Assembly: GCF_964199755.1 (NCBI RefSeq)
Contig: NC_133897.1
Location: 121,912,552 to 121,976,551, forward strand
Direction: 5' to 3'
Length of the DNA: 64,000 nt
Source of the DNA: Larus michahellis
Taxonomy: Eukaryota > Chordata > Aves > Charadriiformes > Laridae
The stretch's first letter is position 1, and each line of letters opens with the position of its first letter. A program made the position numbers and the translations under genes. The notes below the pieces were generated by a model. It did no database searches. It was not told the DNA's origin and was given only the letters and a program-made list of their open reading frames with translations. Shown here piece by piece: positions 37,389 through 51,000 of the stretch.

Positions 37389-40300
37389 AAAGTGGGATGC
37401 GAGAGTTAAAGTATTTTGCATGGAATTTTTGAAAGTCTCTGGGAAATCTAACTGCAGAATTTCCCTTTTATTTAGGCAAGTTTTGTTGTTATGAAAACAC
37501 GATGGAGACACTAGCTCAATGTCTTCTTTTCTAATTAGAAAGTTGAAAGTTTTATTATTTTGAAATTGAAAAGGGAGATTGTTTTACAATGGCTTATACT
37601 TGTTAATCTGTTTTTCCCATTATTTTTTTTTCCCCTCATTTTTCATTCTGAATTTTTCACTGACTATGTGGCTAGTCCTACTCGTTTCAGCATAGAGATA
37701 GTTCAAAAGTCTTTCCAGTACAAGTGCATGATTTCAGAAATAAGACAGCTTTTAAATTTAATTTTAGGAAGCATTTTTTTTAATTAAGTGGACTTCAGGG
37801 GATTTCCTACTAATCAGTATCAATCCAGGCTGTGTGACGAAGACCAATTATCTCCAAACTTCCCAACTTGAAGCTGTAACCAACTCCTACAGAGGGCGCA
37901 GCTTTTCACTCAAGCTGAATATGAGGAGAAAATCACCTGTCTTAATAACTGTACTGTGAAAGCCCAGCATCCTCTAGAATTTCTACATCCATTGTAAGGA
38001 TGGATTTTTTTAATGTATTTAAAGTAATTTGGTAGGCATTTTCCTAAGACGACAGTAATAGTCAGTTAAAATTAAACCAGCCACAATAGTAAGGAATTGG
38101 GTATTTTGTCTACAAGTTAGACAACAATTAACACTGCTTTTGCTATGAACTATTTCAGACAACTATTTTAGAATCCTGTGAATCTGCAATACATATGACT
38201 TCTAGGTATTCATTGCTAGTTAAGGCCTTATTCCATTACATAGAATGTTCAAACAAGATGTAAATAATGTAGTTTAAGATAGAGACATTAAAGATGGGTT
38301 TCCGTCATAAGTAATTTAAACTATAAATTAAAGTTCAGGTTTTTTGCCTGTTTCAACGCATAGAAGAGTTTAGTTTAAAAGTTAAGACTGGCGACAAGTT
38401 CTGAGAACTCCACACCTATATCGGCATAAACAGTCCTTCTAAAAAAGTTTTAAAATGAAGTACAGAATCCAAGAGGAATATTACATTTAGTATGATTTCC
38501 ACCATTTTTTAAAAGGTGGACAGGGTTGATGCTTGAGACCAGAAAAGGCACAAGACCGTGCTGTGAATTCATAGTCATCTCCTAGATCAGTAAGAGGAAT
38601 CACAGAAATCTCCAGGTAACTATTATAACTGAAGCACAAAATGTAGCCTCTTCATGAAGCTTATATAGGAGATTCTGGGCTTTCCTTCTGCCGTACCAGC
38701 AGCCAGTCTAATTGCAGGAGTCATTAGAAGCAGTCTTTGTTTGCCCACAAAATAATTAAAGGCTCCGTCTCTTTTAGTAACCACCAATTATAATTACTCC
38801 AGAATTTGTGACGGACAGCCTGAACAACAAATGAAATGGAGCTTCAAGGTGCACGCAGACTTTTAACAGGCAATACCTGTTCACAGAAAATGTTTGTCTC
38901 CCAGGGCTTGTCCTTGTGCTGCTCTGCTCGGCTTCTTCCTTTTTGTCTGGCTTCAAGCTGCGAGATCCCATCCTTCTTCCCACAGTTTCTCTAAACCTGC
39001 CCCTTTCCTTTTCAATCCTTCTGACAAGCTTCCTTGCTTTCACTAGATGTACCCCAATGACAGCATTCATCTTTTAAAAAGCCAAATTTTGGTCCTGCTT
39101 GGTTCAGCAGTTGGGCACATTCCCTTGGCAATTGTTCTGCCTACAGGCACCATCCAGACATCATCCTTATTTTTCATTATGGTGAAGGCCCTTGGTTTTC
39201 ACTTGGAAAGCTGTGTCCAACTCTGCTCCTCTCTTCCTCCTTCCCCTCCCCGTTGGCTGAGGTCCCCATTGCTCTTTCATGAGACACACTCAGACCGTTC
39301 CCTCTGCACGCTTTCTACATTCTCTCTAACTCTTCATGGCATGCAGCTTTCTCAGCACCCTTGTCACATAGTGTCACAAACAACTCCAAGCAATTGAAGC
39401 TGATTTTTTTGTACCATTCAGGCACCTATTCACTTCTATTACCTCCTGGCAGCATCTAATATTCTTAAGCAGCTTTATTTGTAAGTACTTTGGAGACATG
39501 ACCGTTCATACAAGCAAAATACCACTAAGTTCTCAGAAACATCAAGACGGGTCTCCACACAGTATGTCCTTCAAGCCAAGCTACACAATGTGTTATCACA
39601 TTTTTTTTTACCTAGATTAGCACTAACGGACATGGCAAGTATTGGTTTACTTAATCTAAAAGTTAGAATCACTGACAAGTAATATACCAGTCAGCAGTAC
39701 CAGGACAGCCTGGTAGTTTCTGCGGGTAGTCAAGCCTGCTCTTTACGGCGGTGCAACTTTGAAATCACAGAAGATACCACTTGTCTCTACCAGTTTCTTC
39801 TGACAGGCTGAAAAGCAGTTAAACTTCTCACAAAACTCTCGTGGAGACATCCTCTATCAGAATAATGTGACTTGTGCCACTGAGTATTTGAACAAGTCTT
39901 AAAAATTCACCAACTGTGACTTAGAATATTGTGGCCTACAGCTGAGTAGCTGAATGGCATCAATGATGGCTTCTCTTTCCCTAAAAAGAGTGCCAAGATG
40001 TAAAGAGGACTGATGACATAGCTTAAGGCTACAATGCCAAGAACCATTTAGAAAGATCAGTCTGCCAATCTGCCCAAGAAAAGAATAACTCAATTCCTGA
40101 AGCAACGTATTCATTGTTAGATAATACTCAAGTATTCTATTGATTGGTTACCATGGTCCACAGCCCTATAAGTGCGACTATGAAGGGACACGAGCTGTGC
40201 ATGTGTTCCAAGGCTTTTCAGGAAGTCTTAAATCCCAGAGACAGTCATACAGTAGTACTGAACGAGCAAAAATGGAAACCTTGTCTAAAAAGAAAAAATG

Positions 40301-40797
40301 CATCTGAAGGCAGATGTACAATATTGTCCTATTAAGAAATCTCCTTCAGCCACAAGATAGAGCAGACTGTCAGAAGCATTAGGTTTATTTAGATGCTCAG
40401 TTTTCCTTGTACTCAGCTAACCCATCATAAACTGTAACTCCCAACTCCGAGCTGGTTTTGCTGTACCAGATTGCTTCACACAGCCCTCTCTACCTTCAGC
40501 AGCTATTACTCAAATTAAAAATCCCCAGCACACCACAAGTAACAGATTTCCCAGACTTCTGGGTTGTACCTGGGAACATCGGATAAGAACTCAAAAGGCA
40601 AATACAGCAGCCGCTACAAGTTTTGATGTACACCAACGCTACACATGGCAACAGGGCAGGAACTTCACCTGAGCAAAGAGGGCCACAATGAAGACAGTGC
40701 AGAAAACATATGTAACCAGTATCAGCACCTGTAGATTGCCACAGCTGTACGAAAAGGAAGAAGGGTCACAAATCCGTACAGTGAATATGGTGTATGT

Positions 40798-40803
40798 TTT
40801 ATT
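40798..40803 (-). promoter_or_regulatory. Candidate distal TRAPPC8 polyadenylation signal
   Basis: AATAAA on the minus strand about 0.8 kb after the TRAPPC8 stop, with a TGTA motif a few bases upstream. No cleavage evidence exists in the sequence itself. Another AATAAA lies at 40,384-40,389. Confidence 0.3.
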
Positions 40804-41553
40804 CTATTTACAGTACATTTGTTATAAATATAATACATTTCTTGAAAATCTTGAGTACTTTTTTTTAAAACAGATCAATTGTTATAGTTACATAATAAAG
40901 TAAGTGACAATTTAAATGACAATCTCATGGTTGTGAAATAGTGCATTCTGCATTGAGATGAATGAGAAAATACTCAAACTGGTTGAAGAAATTAATTTTT
41001 TTTTAAACACCTTAGGTGGGACTTGTATGTAAACCTTGAAAGGTCACTAGCTTCCATAAACATGAGAACTCAAAACAAGATTTTAAACTAAAGAACTGAG
41101 AAACAAAAATGGATTTGAGAGACCTTATTGACCGTCACAGTAAGGTTGGGATTTATCATGACTAATGGCTTCAGACAGGAAAAAGCCAATGAGGGTTTCT
41201 TCCTGAACCGTATCCTAATACAGCCACAAATATTAAACACACCATGCTGGAAGTTGTAACAGCAGTCAAGCTGCATTTCTGACAGGGCATAGGACATACA
41301 AATATGTTCAGATCTGGACTTAAAGTGTATTTTGTGTTATGAGTATCTTAATTACCAGAGAAGAAATATATTATAAAAGGATAGATGTATTTTCAGTCCA
41401 ACGTGCGTTGCATTGAGAAACAAAGTGACAAGTCGTCTGAATATTTCGCTATTTTTTCTCCTACGCAATCTTTAGTAACAAGTTAGATGTTTGAGGTGCT
41501 ATTTCCAAAAACTGCAGCAAAATGTCAACCAGCAATATAAGAAAAGAATCCCA

Positions 41554-41559
41554 TTTATT
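41554..41559 (-). promoter_or_regulatory. Candidate proximal TRAPPC8 polyadenylation signal
   Basis: AATAAA on the minus strand about 40 nt after the TRAPPC8 stop, followed by T-rich sequence. It is unusually close to the stop codon, so use of this site would leave a very short 3' UTR. Confidence 0.25.
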
Positions 41560-41597
41560 TTGTTTTTTAGTGTGATTTTTTTTTCCCCAGGAAGTGG

Positions 41598-41832
41598 TCA
41601 GATATTATTGATAATAATCAGTGCAGGCATGGAGTTCTGCTGACTCGTTTCAAACAAAGTAACTTGGTCCGCTAGCTTGGCAAATACTCTGGGGGTTCCG
41701 AGATTATAGACACCTGTATGAACAAAGCAAGCTTTCAGCTGCAAGCTATAGACCTCCTGGCTTTTTAGTTGAAGCTTGTACTGTGTTTGCCCAAGCCATG
41801 TAAAAGATCCATGGATTTCTAATGCTTCTGGG
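41598..41832 (-). CDS. TRAPPC8: TRAPPC8 last coding exon and stop
   Basis: 235 nt of coding sequence. Acceptor CTCTTTCAG, then (S)PEALEIHGSFTWLGQTQYK, GVYNLGTPRVFAKLADQV and a C-terminus ending MPALIIINNI before TGA at 41,598-41,600. The last exon continues into the 3' UTR at lower coordinates. Confidence 0.97.
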
Positions 41833-44800
41833 CTGAAAGAGAAGATAACAACATTATTTGTCTGCATTTGAAGCATATATTACCAGTTTACATCATTCCC
41901 TCTGAGCTCCAGTTTTCCCAAGATAGAATGCACTGTGTCCCCCTGACCAGCCCATTACAAAGATATGCTTGTTTATGCTTCCTGAAAACTTATTTTCAGA
42001 AGTCAGGAGCTGGGAACTTAAGTTACTATTCTGGCAGCCTTTGGATGTGAGAGTGCCCGCTGCCACTTGTCTTTGATGTCTTGGAATTTGCTGAGTCTTT
42101 TTGACTGCTTGCCTACAATAACTTCCCTTAAGTCACCACCTTGCCCAAATGCATTGTGCTTTTTTTGTTCCACACATGCCCCTTATCTTTAATCTCAAAG
42201 TTTTTCTAGCAAGACAAAGCTAGATTTTGAACAGGTAACAGTTGTGACCATAGGTATAGACAGAACTGCACTTAACATTTTATCGAGATATTAAATGCAG
42301 CTTCAAAAAAGGTCATGTCTGTACGGCCTCTTTTCTACTGCATCCACATCCCCACAAACATATACACACACTGAGACAGATTACCTAAGGTACCCTTGGT
42401 TATCTTTATGCATCCCTACGTCTACCCATCAGCTAAATTTAACTCTGGGTCCTTACTTATTACCACATACTTTATGTTCTCTGACTCACACTTAACATGC
42501 TCATTGCAGCAGCTCTCCCCTTGGCTCAAATGAATCAGTACAAATCTTTACAGCATTTATTTTGTTCCTAGTATACTGTATGTTACATACAGAACATTAC
42601 TTATATGTATAATGATGAATTCCAGTGCATTCCTAGCTTTCTACAGAACAGGCACACAACACTAACAATAGACATCGTAAAAAGATCCAAACCGTCAGTT
42701 TTAGGAATTCCTATATAAAGCATTCTTATGCCTGTCCCAAGAGTTAGAGTTAAATCAGAGTTTATGTCACACAGAAATTATCAACAAGGATATACACTTC
42801 TTTAGGGACGTTGCATTAATAAGCTGTGGGGGTGTTGGGGCTTTGTCTGTTTTTAAGATGTTTCAGAGCACATGAACTACAATATCCTTCCAAAGACATG
42901 TTTTACAATGCTGTTATAAAACATCATTGCCTTGTGAAAAAACACCAGATCAGTGAATACCTTCCTATTCTTAACTGATAAATAAACCAGAAGGCTTAAG
43001 TCTTCCGTCCTCTGTTTCTGAAACTGTGTTCAGAAGGCTCTGTGCTTTTAACTTCTTACTTGCCTGGGTGGACTGTTGGCAAGAAGCCAATGGTCCCCCA
43101 TGACTAAGCCTACCTGAGTGTCTTCAAGAATCTGCCTCCCTCCCCAAGAATATTCAGTCAAGAATATCACAGTCTGTTCTGTGGTAAGCAGATCAAGTAG
43201 CATTATGTCTACCAGGGGCAGAAGGCAGGGAAGAGGAGATGCCACCTGAATTACACATGAGTTTTAAAAGAAGCAGAAGAATTTACAATGGTATATCATG
43301 GTACTGAATTCTCTCTCCCACCAAAATCCTTAGTAAAGCTTTTAGAAGCGATTCACAAAACATTTCCTCAGTGCTAATGTTTTTGCACATAATACTTCAG
43401 TTCCAAGAAAAAAAACTAGTCATAAGAATCAGCTGATAAACCTAGGGGAAGCATTAAAAATACCTTTGGCTTTTATACTAAGACAAACTGCAGTAGGATG
43501 TACTTGTTTAAGCTTCAAAAGTTGTTTTCTACAAATTACTTGATATTTTAAAAATGAACACTCAACAATGTATGTTTAATAAAGTAAGGCTACTGAAGAT
43601 CAAAAGCATTTCCACTTTCCTAGAAAAGCTCTGCAGAGTTTAACTATTCAAGAGTCACAATTCAACTAGCAGTAGTCAGAACCAAAGTAAAATTTGAGCA
43701 CTGACTGAAGACTCCCATTTGACTGTATGAAGTCTTTATCACCTTCCATTCTTTCAAAGAAGCCACTGTTGAAAAAATCCTATTCTAGATCTTTAATATA
43801 GTTAAAACTTTAAAAGACTCCCCAAAACTAAGAAGCATTCTCAGAAAGTACTTTTAAATTAACATTCATACATTACCTTGCTGTTTTATGCCTCAAATCA
43901 ATCATCACATCTACAACAGCCTGGGAACAATTGGAAAGTAGGAGAGTGACAGGTACCAGACAGAGGCTGCAACGAGAAATAGTTCCATAGTAAAGGAAAA
44001 ATGTCTGACTCTGGATAGTCTTAATTATACTCTTAAATAGTTAAAATAAATTCCAAGTATGATAAAATTAACATGCAGTTTTCTATTACACAACAGTCAG
44101 TGTACACAGCAACATAATCACTTACATTGACTAGAGCAAATTATAGTAAAAGCTATTAGTTGAGGCAAACAGCATTGGCTCAACTGAGGCAAATGAAGTT
44201 ACCACCCTCCTTTGCCCAGCTGAGAAAGGCTAGCAAAAGCATAAATACCGCCTTATTTTACAGGAAATCTACTGTTACGACAAGAGACATTTCAGAATGA
44301 GATAACGTGGTCTAGTATGCTATTCTCTGAACTGCTGTTTAGTACATTTTGTCTAGGTACTTTTCTTCTGCACTGCCTCTTGTAAAGGAACTGCCTAGTT
44401 TTAGCCAGAACAGCGCCCAAACGGAACAGACAGCACATACACATTTAGTGTTAATTTAAGACTTTACCCTGAATAAAATTAATACAGTTAGTTGATATTC
44501 TGCTTGTTCACAATTAGTATGATTGTTTTTAGAAATAATGCTGCAGCAAGAAAGACCGCAAGATATTCACAGGCAGGTACACAGACTACTGCAGCTGCAA
44601 CAGCTCTATGTATGCAACGAGGGATTGCTATTGCTTAACAGTTTAAATATCCTAAACTTGACCAACAAGAAAAGAACAATTACCAACTTCAACGAATAGG
44701 ATATGAACTTGTTAATTCATGCTTTGTAACTGACATTAAAATATGCCACGTTATAAAACATTTAAATGATAGGTTTTATAAAGAAATCCCTTTCTTTTTG

Positions 44801-45010
44801 CAACTTACTTTATTAACTGAAATTTCAGAAAAAAGTTAACACAGTAGAAGTTATCAGATAAATCAACTCAAACATAAATAGGTATCTTTATGTTTTGAGT
44901 ACAGTTCATTTCATATCTGGAAATAAATCCAGGGGGCTTTGTTCATGTATTTTAATTTTGAAAGATTAGTGGATTTTACAGGCCCCAACTAATTCACTCC
45001 AGCAATCTAC

Positions 45011-45041
<31 letters not shown>

Positions 45042-48000
45042 GGTTAATTCTGATATTCCTCCAGGTGACAAGCCCCAGTGATCTGATTTGTTACCATCTT
45101 TTTTTCTGACATAAATCAGAACCACGTGCAGCTAATCTTGGCAAGTCAGATGCTGTAGACATAACAGTTCTTTTGACTTAAAAGTGCCTCTTACTTTCTG
45201 TCTAGCTTCTCAGAGTAGTCACACTGGTTACTCTGACACCAAAAATAAACAAAGGCAGCAGAGTATTTATTTTTCTTTCGGTAAGTTTGATAACATTACT
45301 TGTTAACATTAAAACTGTGAACTGTGGTATTACAGCCTGTTTCTCTACACGAAACTGCCATTTTACCTATAAAATTCTGAAGAAGTGAGCTTAAGAATTG
45401 AGCAAGATTTCATCTTTGCATACCAGACTTATCTTTTGTATCATAACCCACATAGCATCTCTCAAGAGGACTTATGTCAAATTAACAATATTTCAAAAGT
45501 TTCTAAAGAAAACATTGTACTAACCTTTTTTGCTGAAAAGAATGATTGAAAGACTCTGGATAATGAAGACTTGTCTTGATAAGATTAGAAAGCTGCTCTG
45601 GTGTTGGTCTAGCAGGTACTGGTGTGTTTTCTGGTCGAAAAAACTTTAGGAGAACCATTTCTGGTAATTCCTGAAACACAAATTCAGAATGACATTTAAA
45701 ATACTGATATAAGGTACGGTGCAATGCAACACAAGAAATCCAGTCACAGAAGCCACGATTTTCCATTATGAACTATAACTCCAGGGAAACAAGTCTACAG
45801 AATCATGACACTTACAGTTTTTTTCCCCAATGTGTTTTGTATTTAAGCATGCTAGATGAGGAATTGATATGACTTATCTGTTACCTTATTTTCAGACAGA
45901 TTTCACAGCTGCTTGTGAAAACATGTCCATGCAAGTTTCACAAAAGCATGCTATTGTTGCAGTAGTTTGTTAGTGTTTGGTTTTTGTTTTGCCTCTAGGA
46001 AAAAGGGATAGCATTTACACAATTCCCTGTTCAGCAGCTGTACCTAAAATAACCCCAAAATATCCATCACCTGCCCTGGGAAGTTCACAACAGGAAAACC
46101 AATGTCCAAGTTTCCCAAAACAGATACAAAGTAAAGCAAACAGAAGTTTATAGGAAGATGCTAGCAACGACAGAAGGATTTAATGCAGAGTATCTTAAAA
46201 ACTGTATAGCAAGCTCTTGCAGATATGGAAGTTACCTTTGTCCCCAGCTGAAAACCCAAGTCAAGCACTGACACACTACTTGGGATTCATCCTAACCCCG
46301 TGGGCAGAATCAATCTCTGAAGCAGAAGAAATTAGATGATACAGCAAGATGCAACACCAAATGAGGCAATCAGGCTGCATTTGGTCCAGCATTCCAGTGC
46401 TACTGTAACTCTGTCCAACATCATCTAATCTGTTTTGCAAGCAGGATTTATTCAGGAAGGGGCTGACTTTTAGTATACCCTTATGAATCTATTCTGCAAA
46501 AAGTACACCTTTAGAAAAAAAAGAAATTTGCAGCAATAAGCATGACTGACTACTAGAAGCATGTGAAAGAATATTTTAAAAAGCCATCAATAAGTCAGTA
46601 CAGTGTAATAAACTAATACTTTTCATTTAAGGGTGATGGATTGTACCTTCTAAATTGAAAAGAAATACTATCAGCAACAAAACCTGACTCAAAGTAACAG
46701 ACACACTGGGTATTCTGCAATATGTATGAACGTCTCAGTCACTGTTTGCCTGTGCTGGTAATACCAAGACAACATCAAATGTTTTATCAGGTTTGCAATT
46801 CTTTCCTCTTGAAAGAAAGAGTAGTTTTCTTAAAAAGTAATTTGAGAAGAAAAAAGATATTTCACAGTAACAATGAAATATATTTTAAGCATTGAATGAA
46901 TATGGTATTTCCACCCTACCCTACGGTTATCTAACTTTATGAAAATTGACAACATGAAACACCCGAGAGATAAGATTACAGGTTTTCATTTAAATTATCT
47001 TTCTCCTCAAATTACAGTCCAACCAGTTATTCAATGCCCTCGACCACATATCAATATCCTACGCACTGTAGTTTGCCCTAGAGTCAGTTACCTGTTCCAA
47101 GTCCTCCCAATCAGAATTCCCGAGTATTTTTTTAAAACCCTACAAAAGACAAATACGAAGGTTTATCTCTACAAATAGACAAGAACATCATGAAATGCAG
47201 CAGGAACATTTACTGGTGAAAGTACCAGAGTGCCATTAATATTTAAAACCTTTAGTTCTAATATCACACCTCTGTTGAAGGACTGGAAAGCAGTAAGATT
47301 AACCATTTACCATCACAGAGCTAAACCTTAATTCCAGTCAGCCTCTGGGTGTCAGATTCAGAAGAGATATCTGTCTCTCCAAGTTCAGCTGCTCAAAGAC
47401 TAGTTTTTTTGCAATTGTGTACCTAGAACAAAGGCTAAAACATGACATTTAGTACATGATTCTCTTACCTAATGGTTCAGCACAGAATTAAGCACTTCCA
47501 AATACAGCTGTGCATACAGATCAGGAGCTGGAGGCAGCTAATAAGAAATGCTAAGTTTAAGGATGCATAAAACTCCTGCCCTACTCTGGAGCTTGGGAAA
47601 TTGGATCAAGGCTTGAAAAAAGGTGTCCATACCTACTTGGGCACCTGTATCCTCCCTTCAAGAATATGCACAAAGCAGGTAACAGCCTCAAGTCTTTAGG
47701 TTATTTACGCTTAGAAACAAAGTAAAAAAAAAAAAAAACAACTGAGAAGTAAACAGATAGCATTTTGTTGCTGAACTCCTAGAATACCAGTCCAAAGGGA
47801 GTACTGCCTTTTTTAAGCCAATAACAAGAATTCCGACACCTAAAGTCTGCTTGTTGACCCATTACGGTTCCTTCCAAAGACTCCAGAAGTGCCGCAGGTT
47901 CCAATAGACAGCAAACACCATATACAAAAAGGCCAAAACAATGGTTAAGACGTTCCCTTTAAAAAATTGCTTAAGGTGTAATTTGAAGGTCTCATTCATA

Positions 48001-51000
48001 CATAACGGTAGAGGTACAGATAACTTGACTGGAAGAGCCTTCATCATAAGAAGAGTTTGGAAGAACTGTACACAGGGGAGTTACTGTTTTAAATTTCATA
48101 GCTGCATTTTTATGCTTTTTGGTTTTTGACTCAAAGCACACAAAGGGCAGCAGCACCAGAACCACACTACTCCCACAGTTGCTTTCCAAGAGCTACATAC
48201 ACACTGTGCAACTGGTGCTAGGAAAGCTGTTTCTATTCTTAGAAAAGTTTTTGCTGCCCATAGCCATTTACAAAGGCTAGCTTCAAACAAATATACTTAA
48301 AATTAGACACAAGCCTACTGTTCCAAGTAGAAGAGTCTCCATATCTTCGCTTATTTCGTAGTTATAAAAAAGCCTGGATCTTTAGAGTCTGATGTTTAGC
48401 TACTTTGAAACAAAGTTACATACTATCACTTACACTTCTGAAATTACATATTAGTCATTCACACTGGATTTAGATATCTCCTGCAACTGCACTAAGCTAA
48501 AAGTTTGAAAAGTCAGAACTTACACCATTCAAAACATCTTTTGCATTATCTGATAGATGCAATAGACAAGTCTGTCTATAACGTATTCTTTAATATCTTA
48601 GAATGCACTTTCAAATTGAAAAGTTCTTCCTTTCCATCAGATGGATGGAAGTGATGGTATCTTTACGTGCAATCATTTTAAAGGATTTTTCTACATAATT
48701 TTAGACAACTTGAAGTTTTCAATTTCAAAACCAGTCTTCTCAATGACTTGGGCAATGTGCTCTTAAACGTACTAGGAGAAATTAAGCACCACAATTTGAT
48801 TTCCAAGTTATATGGAAATTCAGCACATTTGCCCTATAAATCACAAGTTACACGCAGCCAAAAGGATTATTAACATGCTCAGTCAAGTATGAAGGACCAA
48901 TATGCACAGCATACAAGAAAATCTACATAGGAAACTCTGGAACAACACTAAGCATAAGTAAAAGCAGAATATATGAAAGCAACACGTAAGACAGAGATCC
49001 CAAGTGATGTGTCTTTCTCCCTCTCCCATTTTAGAACAGAGAACTTCCATTTCAAAACCTCAGTTTTAAGTCGGTTTCCTTTACCATGTAACTCATCTAC
49101 ATTTATTCTAGCTCCTAACTATAGAAACGACGACTCCAGGAATAGTATTTTACTAAGACACCAGTAATAATGCATCTGAAAGCATAAATATTGTCATCAG
49201 CTCTGCAGTCCATCAATGGGTAAAGCATCAGATACAATTTTTCACCTATTTCGAATATTTCATTCATGACAATAACGTAAGTCAGTCCTCACAAAATCGG
49301 TACAGTAACTGGTACATTAATTCAGAGTAAAAATGTACACTTCAGCTCTTGATGTTTACTCTTAAGAATTTTGCTTTCCCCCCACTAAGCCTGTTTAAAG
49401 CTGTGTTTGACTCAAGTATCCCTCCCCATGAACTCTGTAAAACAAAAAAAATATGAACTAGCATAACATGTCACTTCCAGTAATTCACTGTTAGGAAAAG
49501 CAAAATTATTTAAACCCTACCCTCTCCTACCTTTCAAAATTCCTACTTCCAACTGAACTATTGCTGCCTCACTAAGTTACATCTACATTAAGAAGCAGTG
49601 TTACCAAAAATAATCATCTCTCAAATGCAATGCTGACAACAAGCCTGCATCTGTGCTAAATGCATTTATGGATTTTACTTTGGGCTAGCACTGGTCTAAT
49701 CCACAGGACTGACTGAGCAGCACAGAAGCACACCATGTGCAGTCCTGGAGCATATCTAGATTAATTCTGCCTGGCAGCTCTCCACTTTGTGCGTTACAAG
49801 ACCACTTCACAATGAAAACAGAGTGCTGTACATGGGGACAGTCTCTTAAAAAAAAGTATGCCTGATCTAAAACACACTCGTAGCCACTTTATCTCATCTA
49901 GACTTCAGTCAAAACTAAGTTTACACTCACATGCTAATGTATTTCAGAAGTATGGACACAGTATTCACAACATGCCAGCATGCCCAAGTGACACGCCTCT
50001 ATTAGATTGCTTCTCACCTTCCATCAGTGTGAAGGCTTTGCCAATCCTAAGCGTGGCAAATGCCCCAGCCCCACACTACTACTTCCATTCCACCGCATTA
50101 CACTGTGCTTTTCCTTTTGGATTGAATTCATCAGATCAGAAAAATATGGAAGACGGCAATAAGAAATAATATTGATCAACAGCCCTGAATGAACAGATGT
50201 TTAAAGTATCTGAAATTTTAGTCCTTTTACTAAGTTATGGTAGAGAGGTCAAGAACAAGAGACAGAATAGCTGTATTTCAAGTGCAATCGCAAGTTGACC
50301 TTCAGTTAAAACAACCTGATTCCTGAATGTAAGTTTCAGAAGAGAAACGGAACCCATAGCAGTATCACTGTCAAAAAAGAACAGCCATTGGTTACAAATA
50401 CACAGCTAATTTTTATTAGTGAGGCTTTTACTATTTGGACTCTAACAGCTACTGCTAACACATCTTCACACCTATTCACTTTAACATCTTACGTGATTTA
50501 TTCTTCACACACCATTGCTAGTGACTGTAATGTATCACTTTGTGGCACCTTTTGTGGTTTGATTCAAGGAAATAAACTATATTTAGCATTTTTCCCTACC
50601 TTTAGCAAAAGGCTATTTTTGCAAAAAAAAAGTGAGAGAAAGGATAGGAAGATAAATGTAAGCTTTTCTATATGAAGCTTTTCAGCAAGCTTTCTATATG
50701 AAACAAAGAAATGCTTTAACAGAGTCAATATTCTTTAAGTGTTCCTTCAGCATACTATGTGTTACAATTCCAAACTTCTAGAACATAAAGATGCAAGTAG
50801 CTCATCACATCGCTTGATAAGTCTACTGTGTCCAGTAACCTATGCTCAAAAGCAATGCCATGGAGTTAAATAAAAAAAAAAACCACATTGTAGTGTAAAA
50901 GAAAAAAATTGTATTCCATGGCAGAAAATTAGTAAGCTTCAAAGTTACAGTTATCATTGTCTCGGTTAGAATGAAAAGAGTTCAGCATTCACAATTCTGT

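Larger units (their letters stand above)
37389..41597. other. Intergenic DNA and the TRAPPC8 3' UTR
   Basis: No coding region recognised. The right-hand part must hold the minus-strand TRAPPC8 3' UTR, whose end is not fixed by sequence alone; candidate AATAAA signals are listed separately. The left part should include any 3' tail of the CATSPERG retrocopy, but no A-rich tail is visible within about 1 kb after its stop. Confidence 0.6.
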
